32,800 nt of DNA, taken from Conexibacter sp. CPCC 205762. Its GTDB lineage: Bacteria > Actinomycetota > Thermoleophilia > Solirubrobacterales > Solirubrobacteraceae. The notes below the pieces were generated by a model. It was given only the letters and a program-made list of their open reading frames with translations. It did not search any database and was not told the DNA's origin. Positions 23,278-31,054 of this stretch are shown here, piece after piece; position 1 is the stretch's first letter; each line of letters opens with the position of its first letter. The translations under genes were made by a program, and so were the position numbers. Location: positions 1 to 32,800 of the forward strand of contig NZ_JAUTDN010000051.1 in assembly GCF_030646155.1 (NCBI RefSeq), given 5' to 3'.

Positions 23278-24020
23278 GCGCCGCCACGGGCATCGGCCAG
23301 GCCGTCCACGTGCGCGGCCTCGACAAGCGCTTCAGCCGGCGCGGCGCCGAGAACGTCGTGCTGGAGCAGCTCGAGCTGACGATCGAGGCCGGCGAGTTCG
23401 TCAGCCTGATCGGCCGCAGCGGCTGCGGCAAGTCGACGCTGCTGGAGCTGATCGCTGGCCTCCAGCAGCCGAGCGCCGGCTCGATCGAGGTCGGCGGCAG
23501 AGCGGTCAGCGGGCCGGGCCCGGACCGCACGATCGTCTTCCAGCAGTACGCGCTGTTCCCCTGGCGGACGGCGCTGCAGAACGTCATGTTCCCGCTGGAG
23601 ATGGCCGGCAGCGGCCGCGCCGAGCGGCGCCGGATCGCGCGCGAGCGGCTGGAGGTCGTCGGGCTCGCGCACGCCGCCGACCGCTACGCCAGCGAGCTGT
23701 CGGGCGGCATGCAGCAGCGCGTCGGCCTCGCTCGCGCGCTCGCCTGCGATCCGCAGATCCTGCTGCTCGACGAGCCGTTCAGCGGCGCCGACGCGATCAC
23801 CCGCGAAGGCCTCCAGCAGCTGCTCGCCGACCTCCACAGACGGTTCGCCTCGACCGTCGTGCTGGTCACCCACAGCGTCGACGAGGCGCTGCGGCTGTCC
23901 GACCGCGTCGTCGTGCTCGGCGGCAGACCGGGCCGGATCGTCGCCGAGGTGCGGCCGTCCGCGGACCGCGACGACGCCGCCGCCCAGCGCGAGCAGATCC
24001 TCGCCCTGCTCGGCGCCTGA
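23274..24020 (+). CDS. ABC transporter ATPase (SsuB type)
   Basis: The 248-residue ATPase that powers the importer. It has Walker A GRSGCGKST (47-55), the Q-loop in IVFQQYALFPWRT, the signature LSGGMQQR (142-149), Walker B ILLLDEPFSGAD (162-173), and the switch histidine in LVTHSVDEALRLSDR. FPWRTALQNVMFPLE after the Q-loop is characteristic of the nitrate/sulfonate/taurine (SsuB/TauB/NrtD) group. The ATG overlaps the permease stop. No extra regulatory domain is present. Confidence 0.93.
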   Translation: MSAATGIGQAVHVRGLDKRFSRRGAENVVLEQLELTIEAGEFVSLIGRSGCGKSTLLELIAGLQQPSAGSIEVGGRAVSGPGPDRTIVFQQYALFPWRTALQNVMFPLEMAGSGRAERRRIARERLEVVGLAHAADRYASELSGGMQQRVGLARALACDPQILLLDEPFSGADAITREGLQQLLADLHRRFASTVVLVTHSVDEALRLSDRVVVLGGRPGRIVAEVRPSADRDDAAAQREQILALLGA

Positions 24021-24052
24021 CCTCTTCTCCCCCTGACATCGGAAGGACCCTC

Positions 24053-24844
24053 ATGGATCTCGAACTGCGCGGCCGCCATGCGCTCGTCGTCGGCGCCAGC
24101 CGCGGAATCGGCCTGGAGACATGGCGCCAGCTCGCCGCCGAGGGCGCGCTCGTGACCGTCGCCGGCCACCGTCGCGAGACGCTGGAGGCGGCCGCCGCCG
24201 AGCACGGCCTCGAACCCGCCGGCACGGTCGTGCTCGACATCGCCGACGAGGCCTCGATCGACGCCGCGCTGGCCGAGCTGGACGCGGCCGGCACGCCGGT
24301 CGAGATCCTCGTGATCAGCGTCGCGCGCCCCGGCTTCGACTCGATCTGGGAGTTCGACGTGACCGAGTGGGAGCGCAACCTGCGCACGAAGTACATCGGC
24401 CCCGGCCACCTCGCCCGCCGCGTCGCGCAGCGGATGGCGACGGCCGGCAACGGCGGCGTGATCGTGCTGCTGTCGGGGATCGCCTCGACCGGCGCGATGG
24501 GCGACACGCTCGCGACCGGCGGCGCGAACGCGGCGATCGACAACTACGTCAAGCTGCTCGCCTCCGCCGCCGGCCCGGCGGGCGTGCGCGTGCTGGCAGT
24601 CAGCCCCGGCACGACCGTCACGCCGCGCTTCGAGCAGTGGGCCAGCGAGGAGACGGTCGCCGCGATGTCCGACCTCGTCCCGCTCAGACGGCTCGGCAGC
24701 GCGGCCGAGCTGGCCTCCGTCGTGACCTTCCTCTGCTCACCCCGCGGCGGCTACGTCAACGGCACGACGGTCGTCGTCGACGGCGGCCTGACGAGCGCCG
24801 CCCGCTACCGCGCGACGCTCGGCGCGGCGGAGTCGCAGCGATGA
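24053..24844 (+). CDS. SDR-fold protein lacking the catalytic triad
   Basis: A 263-residue short-chain dehydrogenase/reductase-fold protein. The cofactor site is good: VVGASRGIG (12-20), Asp62 in VVLDIAD, and the late strand motif VLAVSPGTTVTP. The C-terminal GYVNGTTVVVDGGLTS is standard. The catalytic tetrad is not: where classical enzymes have S, Y and K at fixed spacing, my alignment gives Gly142 (after Ser141), Thr155 and Asn159, and the NNAG motif reads SVAR. It may bind NAD(P) without classical chemistry or use other residues. It starts 32 bases after the ATPase gene, with AAGGA close before the ATG, and its stop overlaps the monooxygenase start. Confidence 0.85.
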   Translation: MDLELRGRHALVVGASRGIGLETWRQLAAEGALVTVAGHRRETLEAAAAEHGLEPAGTVVLDIADEASIDAALAELDAAGTPVEILVISVARPGFDSIWEFDVTEWERNLRTKYIGPGHLARRVAQRMATAGNGGVIVLLSGIASTGAMGDTLATGGANAAIDNYVKLLASAAGPAGVRVLAVSPGTTVTPRFEQWASEETVAAMSDLVPLRRLGSAAELASVVTFLCSPRGGYVNGTTVVVDGGLTSAARYRATLGAAESQR

Positions 24845-26133
24845 GCGCCGCCATGCACCTCAACCTGTTCGTGCTCGGCGTCGGCCACCACGAGGCCGCC
24901 TGGCGGCTGCCGGACGCGCCCGCCGGCGGGACGACCGACGTCGCCTTCTACGCCGGCCTCTGCCGCCGCGCCGAGGCGGCAGCGCTCGACTCGGTCTTCT
25001 TCGCCGACCGGCTCGCGCTGCCGCCGAGCGCGCGCTACAACGCGGTCGAGTCGCTGGAGCCGCTGACGCTGCTGGCGGCGCTGGCGGCGCAGACCGAGCA
25101 GATCGGCCTGATCGGGACCGTCTCGACCACCTTCTCGGAGCCGTACACGGTCGCGCGCCAGCTCGCGACGCTCGACCACATCAGCGGCGGGCGGGTCGGC
25201 TGGAACATCGTCACCTCGATCGATCCGGCCGCCGCGCGCAACTACGGCCGCGACTTCCCCGACCACGCCGCCCGCTACGCCCGCGCCGCCGAGTTCACCG
25301 ACGTGGCGCTGAAGCTGTGGGACGGCTGGAAGCCGGGCGCGCGGATCGACGACCGCGAGCGCGGCATCTACGTCGACGACGCGCGCGTGCGGCCGGCCGC
25401 GCACGCCGGCACGCACTTCGAGGTCGCCGGCGCGCTCAACGTGCCGCGCTCGCCGCAGGGGCGCCCGCTGCTCGTGCAGGCCGGCTCCTCCGAGGACGGC
25501 CGCGCGCTCGCCAGCCGCTACGCCGACGCCGTCTTCACCGCCCAGCAGACGCTCGACGGCGCGGTCGCCTTCCGAGAGGACATCCGTGCGCGCGCGGGCG
25601 CGCACGGGCGCGACCCCGACCGCGTCGTCGTGCTGCCCGGCATCTGCCCGGTGATCGGCGCGACCGAGGCCGAGGCGCGCGAGCGGGCGGAAGAGCTGGA
25701 CGGCCTGATCGTGACCGAGTACGCGCTCCACCAGCTGCGCGAGTTCCTCGGCGTCGACCTCTCCGGCCACCCGCTCGACGCGCCGCTGCCGCCGCTGCCG
25801 GCGGCCGACGGGATCGAGACGCACAAGAGCCGCTTCGCGCTGATCGTCGAGCTGGCGCAGCGCGAGCAGCTGACGCTCAGACAGCTGATCGCCCGCATGG
25901 GCGGCGGCCGCGGCCACCGCGTGATCGCCGGCGCGCCCGAGCAGATCGCCGACGAGCTGGAGGCCTGGTTCAGAGCCGGCGCGGCCGACGGCTTCAACGT
26001 GATGCCGCCCGCGCTCCCGCGTGACGGCGTCGCCTTCCTCGACCGCGTCGTGCCGGAGCTGCAGCGGCGCGGGCTGTTCCGCAGCGAGTACGGCGAGACG
26101 AGCCTGCGGGCGCGCTACGGGGTCGGCGACTGA
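24841..26133 (+). CDS. NtaA/SnaA/DszA-family FMN-dependent monooxygenase
   Basis: A 430-residue bacterial luciferase-like monooxygenase. The DszA/NtaA branch is shown by MHLNLFVLGVGHHEAAWR, SVFFADRLAL, ATLDHISGGRVGWNIVTS, NYGRDFPDHAARY, PRSPQGRPLLVQAGSSEDGR and the C-terminal QIADELEAWFRAGAADGFNV. Several of these blocks match Rhodococcus DszA as I recall it. DszA opens the sulfone ring of dibenzothiophene sulfone to give the sulfinate that DszB desulfinates; other family members act on aminopolycarboxylates or pristinamycin. It needs reduced FMN from a separate reductase, and none is visible here. It is the last gene of the operon, overlapping the SDR stop (ATGA). Confidence 0.9.
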   Translation: MSAAMHLNLFVLGVGHHEAAWRLPDAPAGGTTDVAFYAGLCRRAEAAALDSVFFADRLALPPSARYNAVESLEPLTLLAALAAQTEQIGLIGTVSTTFSEPYTVARQLATLDHISGGRVGWNIVTSIDPAAARNYGRDFPDHAARYARAAEFTDVALKLWDGWKPGARIDDRERGIYVDDARVRPAAHAGTHFEVAGALNVPRSPQGRPLLVQAGSSEDGRALASRYADAVFTAQQTLDGAVAFREDIRARAGAHGRDPDRVVVLPGICPVIGATEAEARERAEELDGLIVTEYALHQLREFLGVDLSGHPLDAPLPPLPAADGIETHKSRFALIVELAQREQLTLRQLIARMGGGRGHRVIAGAPEQIADELEAWFRAGAADGFNVMPPALPRDGVAFLDRVVPELQRRGLFRSEYGETSLRARYGVGD

Positions 26134-26162
26134 GCGCGCGACGAGCGGTCTCCGCGCGGGAT

Positions 26163-26168
26163 TAGGCT
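26163..26168 (+). promoter_or_regulatory. Possible -10 box of leaderless TetR gene
   Basis: TAGGCT lies seven bases before the ATG of the TetR gene, with no Shine-Dalgarno sequence between. There is no recognisable -35 hexamer. It would give the regulator its own leaderless transcript, separate from the operon ahead. Confidence 0.35.
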
Positions 26169-26175
26169 GTCGCAG

Positions 26176-26754
26176 ATGTCTCGTCAGCCGCAGTGGGCGC
26201 TGCGCCCGCCCGAGCAGCTCGCGCCGGACCAGCGCGCCGCCTTCCAGCGGCGGCGCGAGCAGCTGCTCGCCGCCGCCAGAACGGTGATCGCGCGGCTCGG
26301 CCCGGCCTTCACGATGACCGACGTCGCGCGCGAGGCGAGACTCGGGATGTCGTCGGTCTACCGCACGTTCGCGTCGAAGGACGACCTGCTCGCCGACCTG
26401 CTCGACGAGCGGCTGCCGGTCTGGCTGGAGATCTGGGCCAGACACGAGGGGCGCGCCGACGCGGGCCAGGCGCTGATCGACGCGATGTGGGAGTTCGCCG
26501 AGCTGGAGCACCGCGACCTCGGGATGGCCGCCGCGCTGCGCGGGCTGGCCTTCCGGCAGCGCGAGCTGGTCGAGCAGAGCGCGCGCGCCGGCGAGCGCCT
26601 GCTCGCGCAGGCGCAGGCAGCCGGCGAGCTGCGCGCCGACCTCGACTACGGCGATGTGCTGCGGATCTTCCTGATGCTGTCGGAGATCGCCGACGAGCAC
26701 GAGTGGCGCCGCGGGCTGGAGATCTACATCGCCGGGATGCGCCCGCCGGCCTGA
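26176..26754 (+). CDS. TetR-family regulator
   Basis: A 192-residue TetR regulator. The helix-turn-helix (RREQLLAAARTVIARLGPAFTMTDVAREARLGMSSVYRTFASKDDLLADLL, about residues 25-76) is standard, and the rest is a ligand-binding helical domain. It lies 42 bases after the DszA-like monooxygenase on the same strand, so it may control that operon, perhaps through the palindrome at 20211-20232, though TetR sites are usually nearer their own gene. It probably has its own promoter (TAGGCT at 26163-26168). Its stop codon lies in the stem of the terminator shared with the convergent transpeptidase gene. Confidence 0.9.
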   Translation: MSRQPQWALRPPEQLAPDQRAAFQRRREQLLAAARTVIARLGPAFTMTDVAREARLGMSSVYRTFASKDDLLADLLDERLPVWLEIWARHEGRADAGQALIDAMWEFAELEHRDLGMAAALRGLAFRQRELVEQSARAGERLLAQAQAAGELRADLDYGDVLRIFLMLSEIADEHEWRRGLEIYIAGMRPPA

Positions 26755-26775
26755 CGCGCCCTTGCGGCGCGTCAG
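26751..26775. terminator. Symmetric bidirectional terminator containing both stop codons
   Basis: CTGACGCGCC (26751-26760) and GGCGCGTCAG (26766-26775) form a perfect 10-bp stem around a 5-base loop. The TGA of the TetR gene and the TGA of the convergent transpeptidase gene sit at mirror positions inside the two arms. Confidence 0.7.
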
Positions 26776-27584
26776 CTGCGGATCGTGACCGGCGTGCCGA
26801 GCGGGACCGTCTTCGCGAGCCGCGTGATCGTCGCGTTGGCGATCCGGACGCAGCCGTGCGAGACGTCGCTGCCGAGCACGCTCGGGGTGTTCGTGCCGTG
26901 GATGCCGATCTGCCCGTCGCCGCCGGCGAAGCTGGTGTAGACGGGCGAGTAGGCCGACAGGCCGAAGGCGTAGGGGCCGTAGAAGCCGTTCGGGTCGGGC
27001 GGGCGCAGCAGGTCGGTGACGAAGTAGCTGCCGGTTGGCGTCGGCGAGACCGCTCTGCCGACCGCGATCGGCGCGCGCAGCACGACGCGGTCGTTCTCCA
27101 GCAGCGTCAGGCGGTGGGCGCGGCGGGCGATCACGATCCGGTAGTCGCTGCGCGACAGCGTCACGTCGGCGGCGCGGATCCAGCCGCGCCCCTGGTTGGG
27201 GCGGACCGGCAGCTCGACCCGCAGCCACGGGCCGCGCTGCTGCAGCACGCGGAAGATCGCCGGCAGGTGCCGGCCCTCGACGCTGCGGCGCTCGACCCGC
27301 CGCGCGACCGCGCCGCCGGGGCTGCGATGAACGGCGATCGTCGCGCGCTTCCCACGCGCGACGATCGCCGTGCCCCTGCCTGGAGCTGAGGCTGCGGCGG
27401 CGGGATCGAAGTCGGTCGCGCCGCGTGCGGCCGGCGCGGCGGCGCTGAGCGCCCCGAGGTCGCCGCGCGTCTGCGCGTCCGCGTCGCCGCGGCCGTCGCC
27501 CCCGCCGCCGAGCCAGGCGCTGAGGCCGAGCCCGGCCGCGGCGGCGACGAGCACCACCGCGACGCCTGTGAGCGCTCGCCGCAT
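26772..27584 (-). CDS. L,D-transpeptidase (YkuD domain)
   Basis: A 270-residue exported enzyme that should form 3-3 cross-links in peptidoglycan or attach proteins to it. The N-terminus is a signal or anchor (about residues 5-25), followed by a low-complexity Ala/Gly/Asp tether to about 70 and an SH3-like stretch (TIAVHRSPGGAVARRVERRS to GRGWIRAADVTL). The YkuD domain occupies about 145-270, with His229 in IGIHGTN and the catalytic SHGCVR motif (Ser242, His243, Cys245, Arg247). PTPTGSYFVTDLL is the usual substrate-loop region. It is a single gene on the minus strand. With the carboxypeptidase at 8456 it is the second peptidoglycan enzyme of the window. Confidence 0.93.
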   Translation of the reverse strand: MRRALTGVAVVLVAAAAGLGLSAWLGGGGDGRGDADAQTRGDLGALSAAAPAARGATDFDPAAAASAPGRGTAIVARGKRATIAVHRSPGGAVARRVERRSVEGRHLPAIFRVLQQRGPWLRVELPVRPNQGRGWIRAADVTLSRSDYRIVIARRAHRLTLLENDRVVLRAPIAVGRAVSPTPTGSYFVTDLLRPPDPNGFYGPYAFGLSAYSPVYTSFAGGDGQIGIHGTNTPSVLGSDVSHGCVRIANATITRLAKTVPLGTPVTIRS

Positions 27585-27588
27585 CGGC

Positions 27589-28320
27589 TCAGCCGGTCAT
27601 CGCCGGCTGGCTCGTCATCCCCTGCGACGGGGTCGCGCCGGCCATCGTCGAGATGAAGCCGGTCGATCTGACGACCGCCAGCACCTCGTCCATCGTTCTC
27701 GCCGGGTTGAACGGCTGCGGCGCGGGCGAGTTGGGCGACGTCCCGCCTCTGGAGGAGATCGACGCGATCCAGGCGGCGTGGCGCGCCTCGATCGGATGGA
27801 TCGAGATCGCGGCGGTGAGGATGTCTCTGCTCTGGATGTTGACCGCCGCGCCCTGGTAGGCCTCGACGCCGGTGTCCTCCAGCGTCAGCGCCGTTCTCCA
27901 GAAGGCGTCCTGCGAGCCGGTCGTGCCCTTGAAGTCGAAGCTCGGTCTCTTGACCGCCTTGCTGCCGAGCGCTCTCTGCAGCGCCAGCACATGCGCGCGC
28001 TCGTGCCCGGCGACCGTTCTCGCGAAGGTCGCCAGCTCGCCGCTGAGCGCGCCTCTGGAGACGGCCTCGGCGTAGAACGCGGCCTCGAGGTATTCGAGCG
28101 TCAGCGCATAGTTGAGGATGTCGACGTCGCTGCCGCTCTGCGCCAGCGCGGCGCCGGGCGACAGGGCAGGCAGCGCGATGCCGGCTGCGGCGGCGCCGCC
28201 GGCGACCGCGAGCGCGCGGCGCAGGAACGAGCCGCGCGTGATCGGGTCGACGCGCGCGCCGGCTTCGCGCAGCGCGCCGTCGCGGTCGAGCTCGTCGAGG
28301 GTGGGGTGGATGTCGGCCAT
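27589..28320 (-). CDS. Exported ferritin-like protein (copy 2)
   Basis: A 243-residue ferritin-fold protein exported by a Tat-like signal (TRGSFLRRALAVAGGAAAAG, residues about 28-47; the twin arginine is displaced relative to the usual SRRxFLK). The mature domain has paired Glu/His motifs for a diiron site: LTLEYLEAAFYAEA, GHERAHVLAL, LTLEDTGVEAYQGA and IEARHAAWIAS. The start at 28320 is chosen because GAGGAGG is placed nine bases upstream. An in-frame ATG at 28338 would overlap the neighbour. It is a clear tandem paralogue of the gene before it, sharing KAVKRPxFDF and TGSQDAF. AGA is used for many arginines. Relatives are annotated only as ferritin-like; iron storage, peroxide defence or desiccation roles are possible. 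Confidence 0.85.
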   Translation of the reverse strand: MADIHPTLDELDRDGALREAGARVDPITRGSFLRRALAVAGGAAAAGIALPALSPGAALAQSGSDVDILNYALTLEYLEAAFYAEAVSRGALSGELATFARTVAGHERAHVLALQRALGSKAVKRPSFDFKGTTGSQDAFWRTALTLEDTGVEAYQGAAVNIQSRDILTAAISIHPIEARHAAWIASISSRGGTSPNSPAPQPFNPARTMDEVLAVVRSTGFISTMAGATPSQGMTSQPAMTG

Positions 28321-28334
28321 CGTTCGCGTCCTCC

Positions 28335-29015
28335 TCATTGGATGAAGCCGGTTCTTCTGACGGCCGCGAGCACGGCGTTCATGTCGAGCGCGGGGCTGAA
28401 GGCGTCGGGCGCGGGCGACGGGTCTGAGCCTCTGCCGATCAGGTCGGCGACCCAGGCCGCGTGCCGCGCCTCGACGGCGAGGATCGCCCCGGCCGCCGCG
28501 AGCACGTCTCTGGAGGCGATGTTCGGCGCCTGGCCCTGGTAGGCGGAGACGCCGGTGTCCTCCAGCGTCATCGCCGTTCTGAGGAACGCGTCCTGCGAGC
28601 CGGTCGCGTCCATGAAGTCGAATCTCGGTCTCTTGACCGCCTTGCCGCCGAGCGTTCTCTTCAACGCGTCGACGTGTGCCTGCTCGTCGCCGTGCGCCGT
28701 TCTCGCGAACGCGAGCACGTTGCCTCTCAGCCCCGCTCTCTTGAGCGCGTCGGCGTAGAACGCCGCTTCGAGGTACTCCAGCGTCAGCGCGTAATTGAGA
28801 ATTCTCACGTCGCCTGAGGAGAGACCGCCCTGTGCGCCGGCGAGCGCGATCGGCAGCGACCCGAGCCCGAGCCCGGCGCCGACCATCAGCCCGCCGCGCG
28901 TCAGGAACGCGGCGCGTGTCGTGCCGCTGCTGCGAGCCGCGTCGGCCGCGTCTGCAGCCGTCTCGAGGATCGCGTCATCGCGGTCGAGCTCGGCGAGCTT
29001 CGCCCGGTGGAACAT
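28335..29015 (-). CDS. Exported ferritin-like protein (copy 1)
   Basis: A 226-residue paralogue of the gene that follows it. An N-terminal cytoplasmic stretch of 30 residues precedes a Tat-like signal (TTRAAFLTRGGLMVGAGLGLGS). The ferritin-fold motifs are LTLEYLEAAFYADA, GDEQAHVDAL, LEDTGVSAYQGQ and VEARHAAWVAD. A strong ribosome site GGAAGGGG precedes the ATG. Its stop lies 14 bases before the start of the second copy, so they form one operon, divergent from oleate hydratase. Of 18 arginines, 12 are AGA. The first five, in the leader, are all CGN and 12 of the remaining 13 are AGA, a sharp switch within one gene. Function beyond the diiron fold is not known to me. Confidence 0.85.
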   Translation of the reverse strand: MFHRAKLAELDRDDAILETAADAADAARSSGTTRAAFLTRGGLMVGAGLGLGSLPIALAGAQGGLSSGDVRILNYALTLEYLEAAFYADALKRAGLRGNVLAFARTAHGDEQAHVDALKRTLGGKAVKRPRFDFMDATGSQDAFLRTAMTLEDTGVSAYQGQAPNIASRDVLAAAGAILAVEARHAAWVADLIGRGSDPSPAPDAFSPALDMNAVLAAVRRTGFIQ

Positions 29016-29175
29016 GCTGGGACCCCTTCCGAAGTCAGTAGGCCCTTAACTGCGGCGGACCTGCCGACCTGGATCACTCGTCGTCATGCGATCGAACCTG
29101 CCGTCACGACCGGTTTTCAGTCGGTCGCATGCGGGCAAGCCATCTGGACTCCGACGACGGTGGGTGACGTTTCGC

Positions 29176-30948
29176 ATGCGCTACACGAGCGGCAACTACG
29201 AGGCCTTCGCGCGCCCGCGCAAGCCGGCCGGCGTCGACGGCAAGCGCGCGTGGTTCGTCGGCGCGGGCCTCGCGTCGCTGGCCGGCGCGGCGTTCCTGAT
29301 CCGCGACGGGCAGCTGCGCGGCGAGCGGATCACGGTCCTCGAACGGCTGGCGCTGCCGGGCGGCGCGCTCGACGGCATCAAGGAGCCGAAGAAGGGCTTC
29401 GTGGTCCGCGGCGGCCGCGAGATGGAGGACCACTTCGAGTGCCTCTGGGACCTCTTCCGCTCGATCCCGTCGATCGAGGTCGAGGGCGCCTCCGTGCTGG
29501 ACGAGTTCTACTGGCTCAACAAGGACGACCCCAACAGCTCGCTGCAGCGCGCGACCGTCGAACGCGGTCGCGACGCCGGCACCGACGGCCTCTTCACGCT
29601 CACCGAGCGGGCGCAGAAGGAGATCGTCGAGGTCTTCCTCGCGACGCGCGAGGAGCTGGAGGGCAAGCGGATCGACGAGGTCTTCGGCGAGCAGTTCCTG
29701 GGCAGCAACTTCTGGCTCTACTGGCGCACGATGTTCGCGTTCGAGCAGTGGCACAGCGCGCTGGAGATGAAGCTGTACCTGCACCGCTTCGTCCACCACA
29801 TCGGCGGCCTGCCGGACTTCTCCGCGCTCAAGTTCACGAAGTACAACCAGTACGAGTCGCTCGTGCTGCCGCTCTGGAGGTGGCTGTTGGAGCAGGGCGT
29901 CGTCTTCCGCTTCGGCACTGAGGTGACCGACGTCGGCTTCAAGCTGGAGCCCGGCCGCAAGCAGGCCGAGCGGCTCGACTGGGTCCACGACGGCACGCCC
30001 GGCGGCGTCGACCTCGGCCCCGACGACCTGCTGTTCATGACGATCGGCTCCTTGACGGAGAACTCCGACAACGGCGACCACGAGACGCCGGCGAGACTGA
30101 ACACCGGACCCGCGCCCGCGTGGGAGCTGTGGCGCCGGATCGCAGCCAAGGATCCGGCCTTCGGCCGCCCCGACGTCTTCGGCGCCCACATCCCGCAGAC
30201 GAAGTGGGAGTCGGCGACGGTCACGACGCTCGACGAGCGGATCCCCAGATACATCGAGCGGATCTGCAAGCGCGACCCGTTCAGCGGCAGAGTCGTCACC
30301 GGCGGCATCGTCACGGTGAAGGACTCCAGCTGGCTGCTGAGCTGGACCGTCAACCGCCAGCCGCACTTCAAGCAGCAGCCGAGCGACCAGATCGTCGTCT
30401 GGCTCTACTCGCTGTTCGTCGAGACGCCCGGCGACCGGATCCGCAAGCCGATGCAGGAGTGCACGGGCGAGGAGATCGTGCAGGAGTGGCTGCACCACCT
30501 CGGCGTCCCCGACGACGAGATCCCCGAGCTCGCGCGCACCGGGGCGAAGTGCGTGCCGGTGATGATGCCCTACGTCACCGCCTTCTTCATGCCCCGCCGT
30601 GCCGGCGACCGGCCCGACGTCGTGCCCGCGGGGTCGGTCAACTTCGCCTTCATCGGCCAGTTCGCCGAGAGCAGCCGCGACTGCATCTTCACGACCGAGT
30701 ACTCGGTGCGGACGCCGATGGAGGCCGTCTACACGCTGCTGGAGATCGAGCGCGGCGTGCCCGAGGTCTTCAACTCGACCTACGACGTGCGCAAGCTGCT
30801 GGCGGCGACGACGCGGCTGCGCGACGGCAAGGCGCTCCAGCTCCCCGGCCCCGGGCCGCTGCGCCGCTGGCTGCTGGGCAAGCTCGACGAGACCGAGATC
30901 GGCGCGCTCGCGACCGAGTTCGGCCTCGTCCCCGACGACGACGCCTGA
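29176..30948 (+). CDS. ohyA: Oleate hydratase (myosin-cross-reactive antigen family)
   Basis: An FAD-dependent enzyme that adds water to the cis-9 double bond of oleic acid, giving 10-hydroxystearate; roles include fatty-acid detoxification and lipid supply. From ATG 29176 it has 590 residues, the family length. The FAD-binding region is VGAGLASLAGAAFLIRDGQL followed by PGGALDG. Other family blocks are GREMEDHFECLWDLFRSIPS, LKFTKYNQYESLVLPLWRWL, MTIGSLTENSDNGDHETPA, SWTVNRQPHFKQQP and FAFIGQFAES, the last near the C-terminal FAD contact. GTG 29164 is an alternative start. It is divergent from the ferritin-like pair across 160 bases, which hold a weak hairpin (29107-29127) and no promoter I can assign. 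Confidence 0.95.
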   Translation: MRYTSGNYEAFARPRKPAGVDGKRAWFVGAGLASLAGAAFLIRDGQLRGERITVLERLALPGGALDGIKEPKKGFVVRGGREMEDHFECLWDLFRSIPSIEVEGASVLDEFYWLNKDDPNSSLQRATVERGRDAGTDGLFTLTERAQKEIVEVFLATREELEGKRIDEVFGEQFLGSNFWLYWRTMFAFEQWHSALEMKLYLHRFVHHIGGLPDFSALKFTKYNQYESLVLPLWRWLLEQGVVFRFGTEVTDVGFKLEPGRKQAERLDWVHDGTPGGVDLGPDDLLFMTIGSLTENSDNGDHETPARLNTGPAPAWELWRRIAAKDPAFGRPDVFGAHIPQTKWESATVTTLDERIPRYIERICKRDPFSGRVVTGGIVTVKDSSWLLSWTVNRQPHFKQQPSDQIVVWLYSLFVETPGDRIRKPMQECTGEEIVQEWLHHLGVPDDEIPELARTGAKCVPVMMPYVTAFFMPRRAGDRPDVVPAGSVNFAFIGQFAESSRDCIFTTEYSVRTPMEAVYTLLEIERGVPEVFNSTYDVRKLLAATTRLRDGKALQLPGPGPLRRWLLGKLDETEIGALATEFGLVPDDDA

Positions 30949-30977
30949 GCGCAGGATCGGGCAGGCTCCGAATTCGA

Positions 30978-31005
30978 TGTCGAGAAGCCGCGCGCGGCTC
31001 CGCTC
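30978..31005 (+). promoter_or_regulatory. Putative ECF42 sigma-factor promoter
   Basis: TGTCGA at 30978-30983 matches the -35 motif described for ECF42 sigma factors, and CGCTC lies 17 bases downstream, near the CGA/TC-type -10. The spacer contains a perfect 14-bp palindrome, AGCCGCGCGCGGCT (30986-30999). It precedes the YCII gene encoded with an ECF42-type sigma factor, consistent with autoregulation. Confidence 0.5.
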
Positions 31006-31054
31006 ACAGGGTGAACGCCGCCGACGAAGCGGCCCCGACACGAAGGAGACCACG

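Noticed and set aside
24805..27228. An 807-codon minus-strand frame across the monooxygenase and TetR genes
   Set aside because: Antisense shadow; the plus-strand frames have conserved family motifs throughout and the frame also overlaps the transpeptidase in another phase.
29107..29127. Hairpin CGACCG/CGGTCG in the oleate hydratase leader as a riboswitch or operator
   Set aside because: The stem is six bases with a nine-base loop and there is no second copy, so it is not distinguishable from chance.
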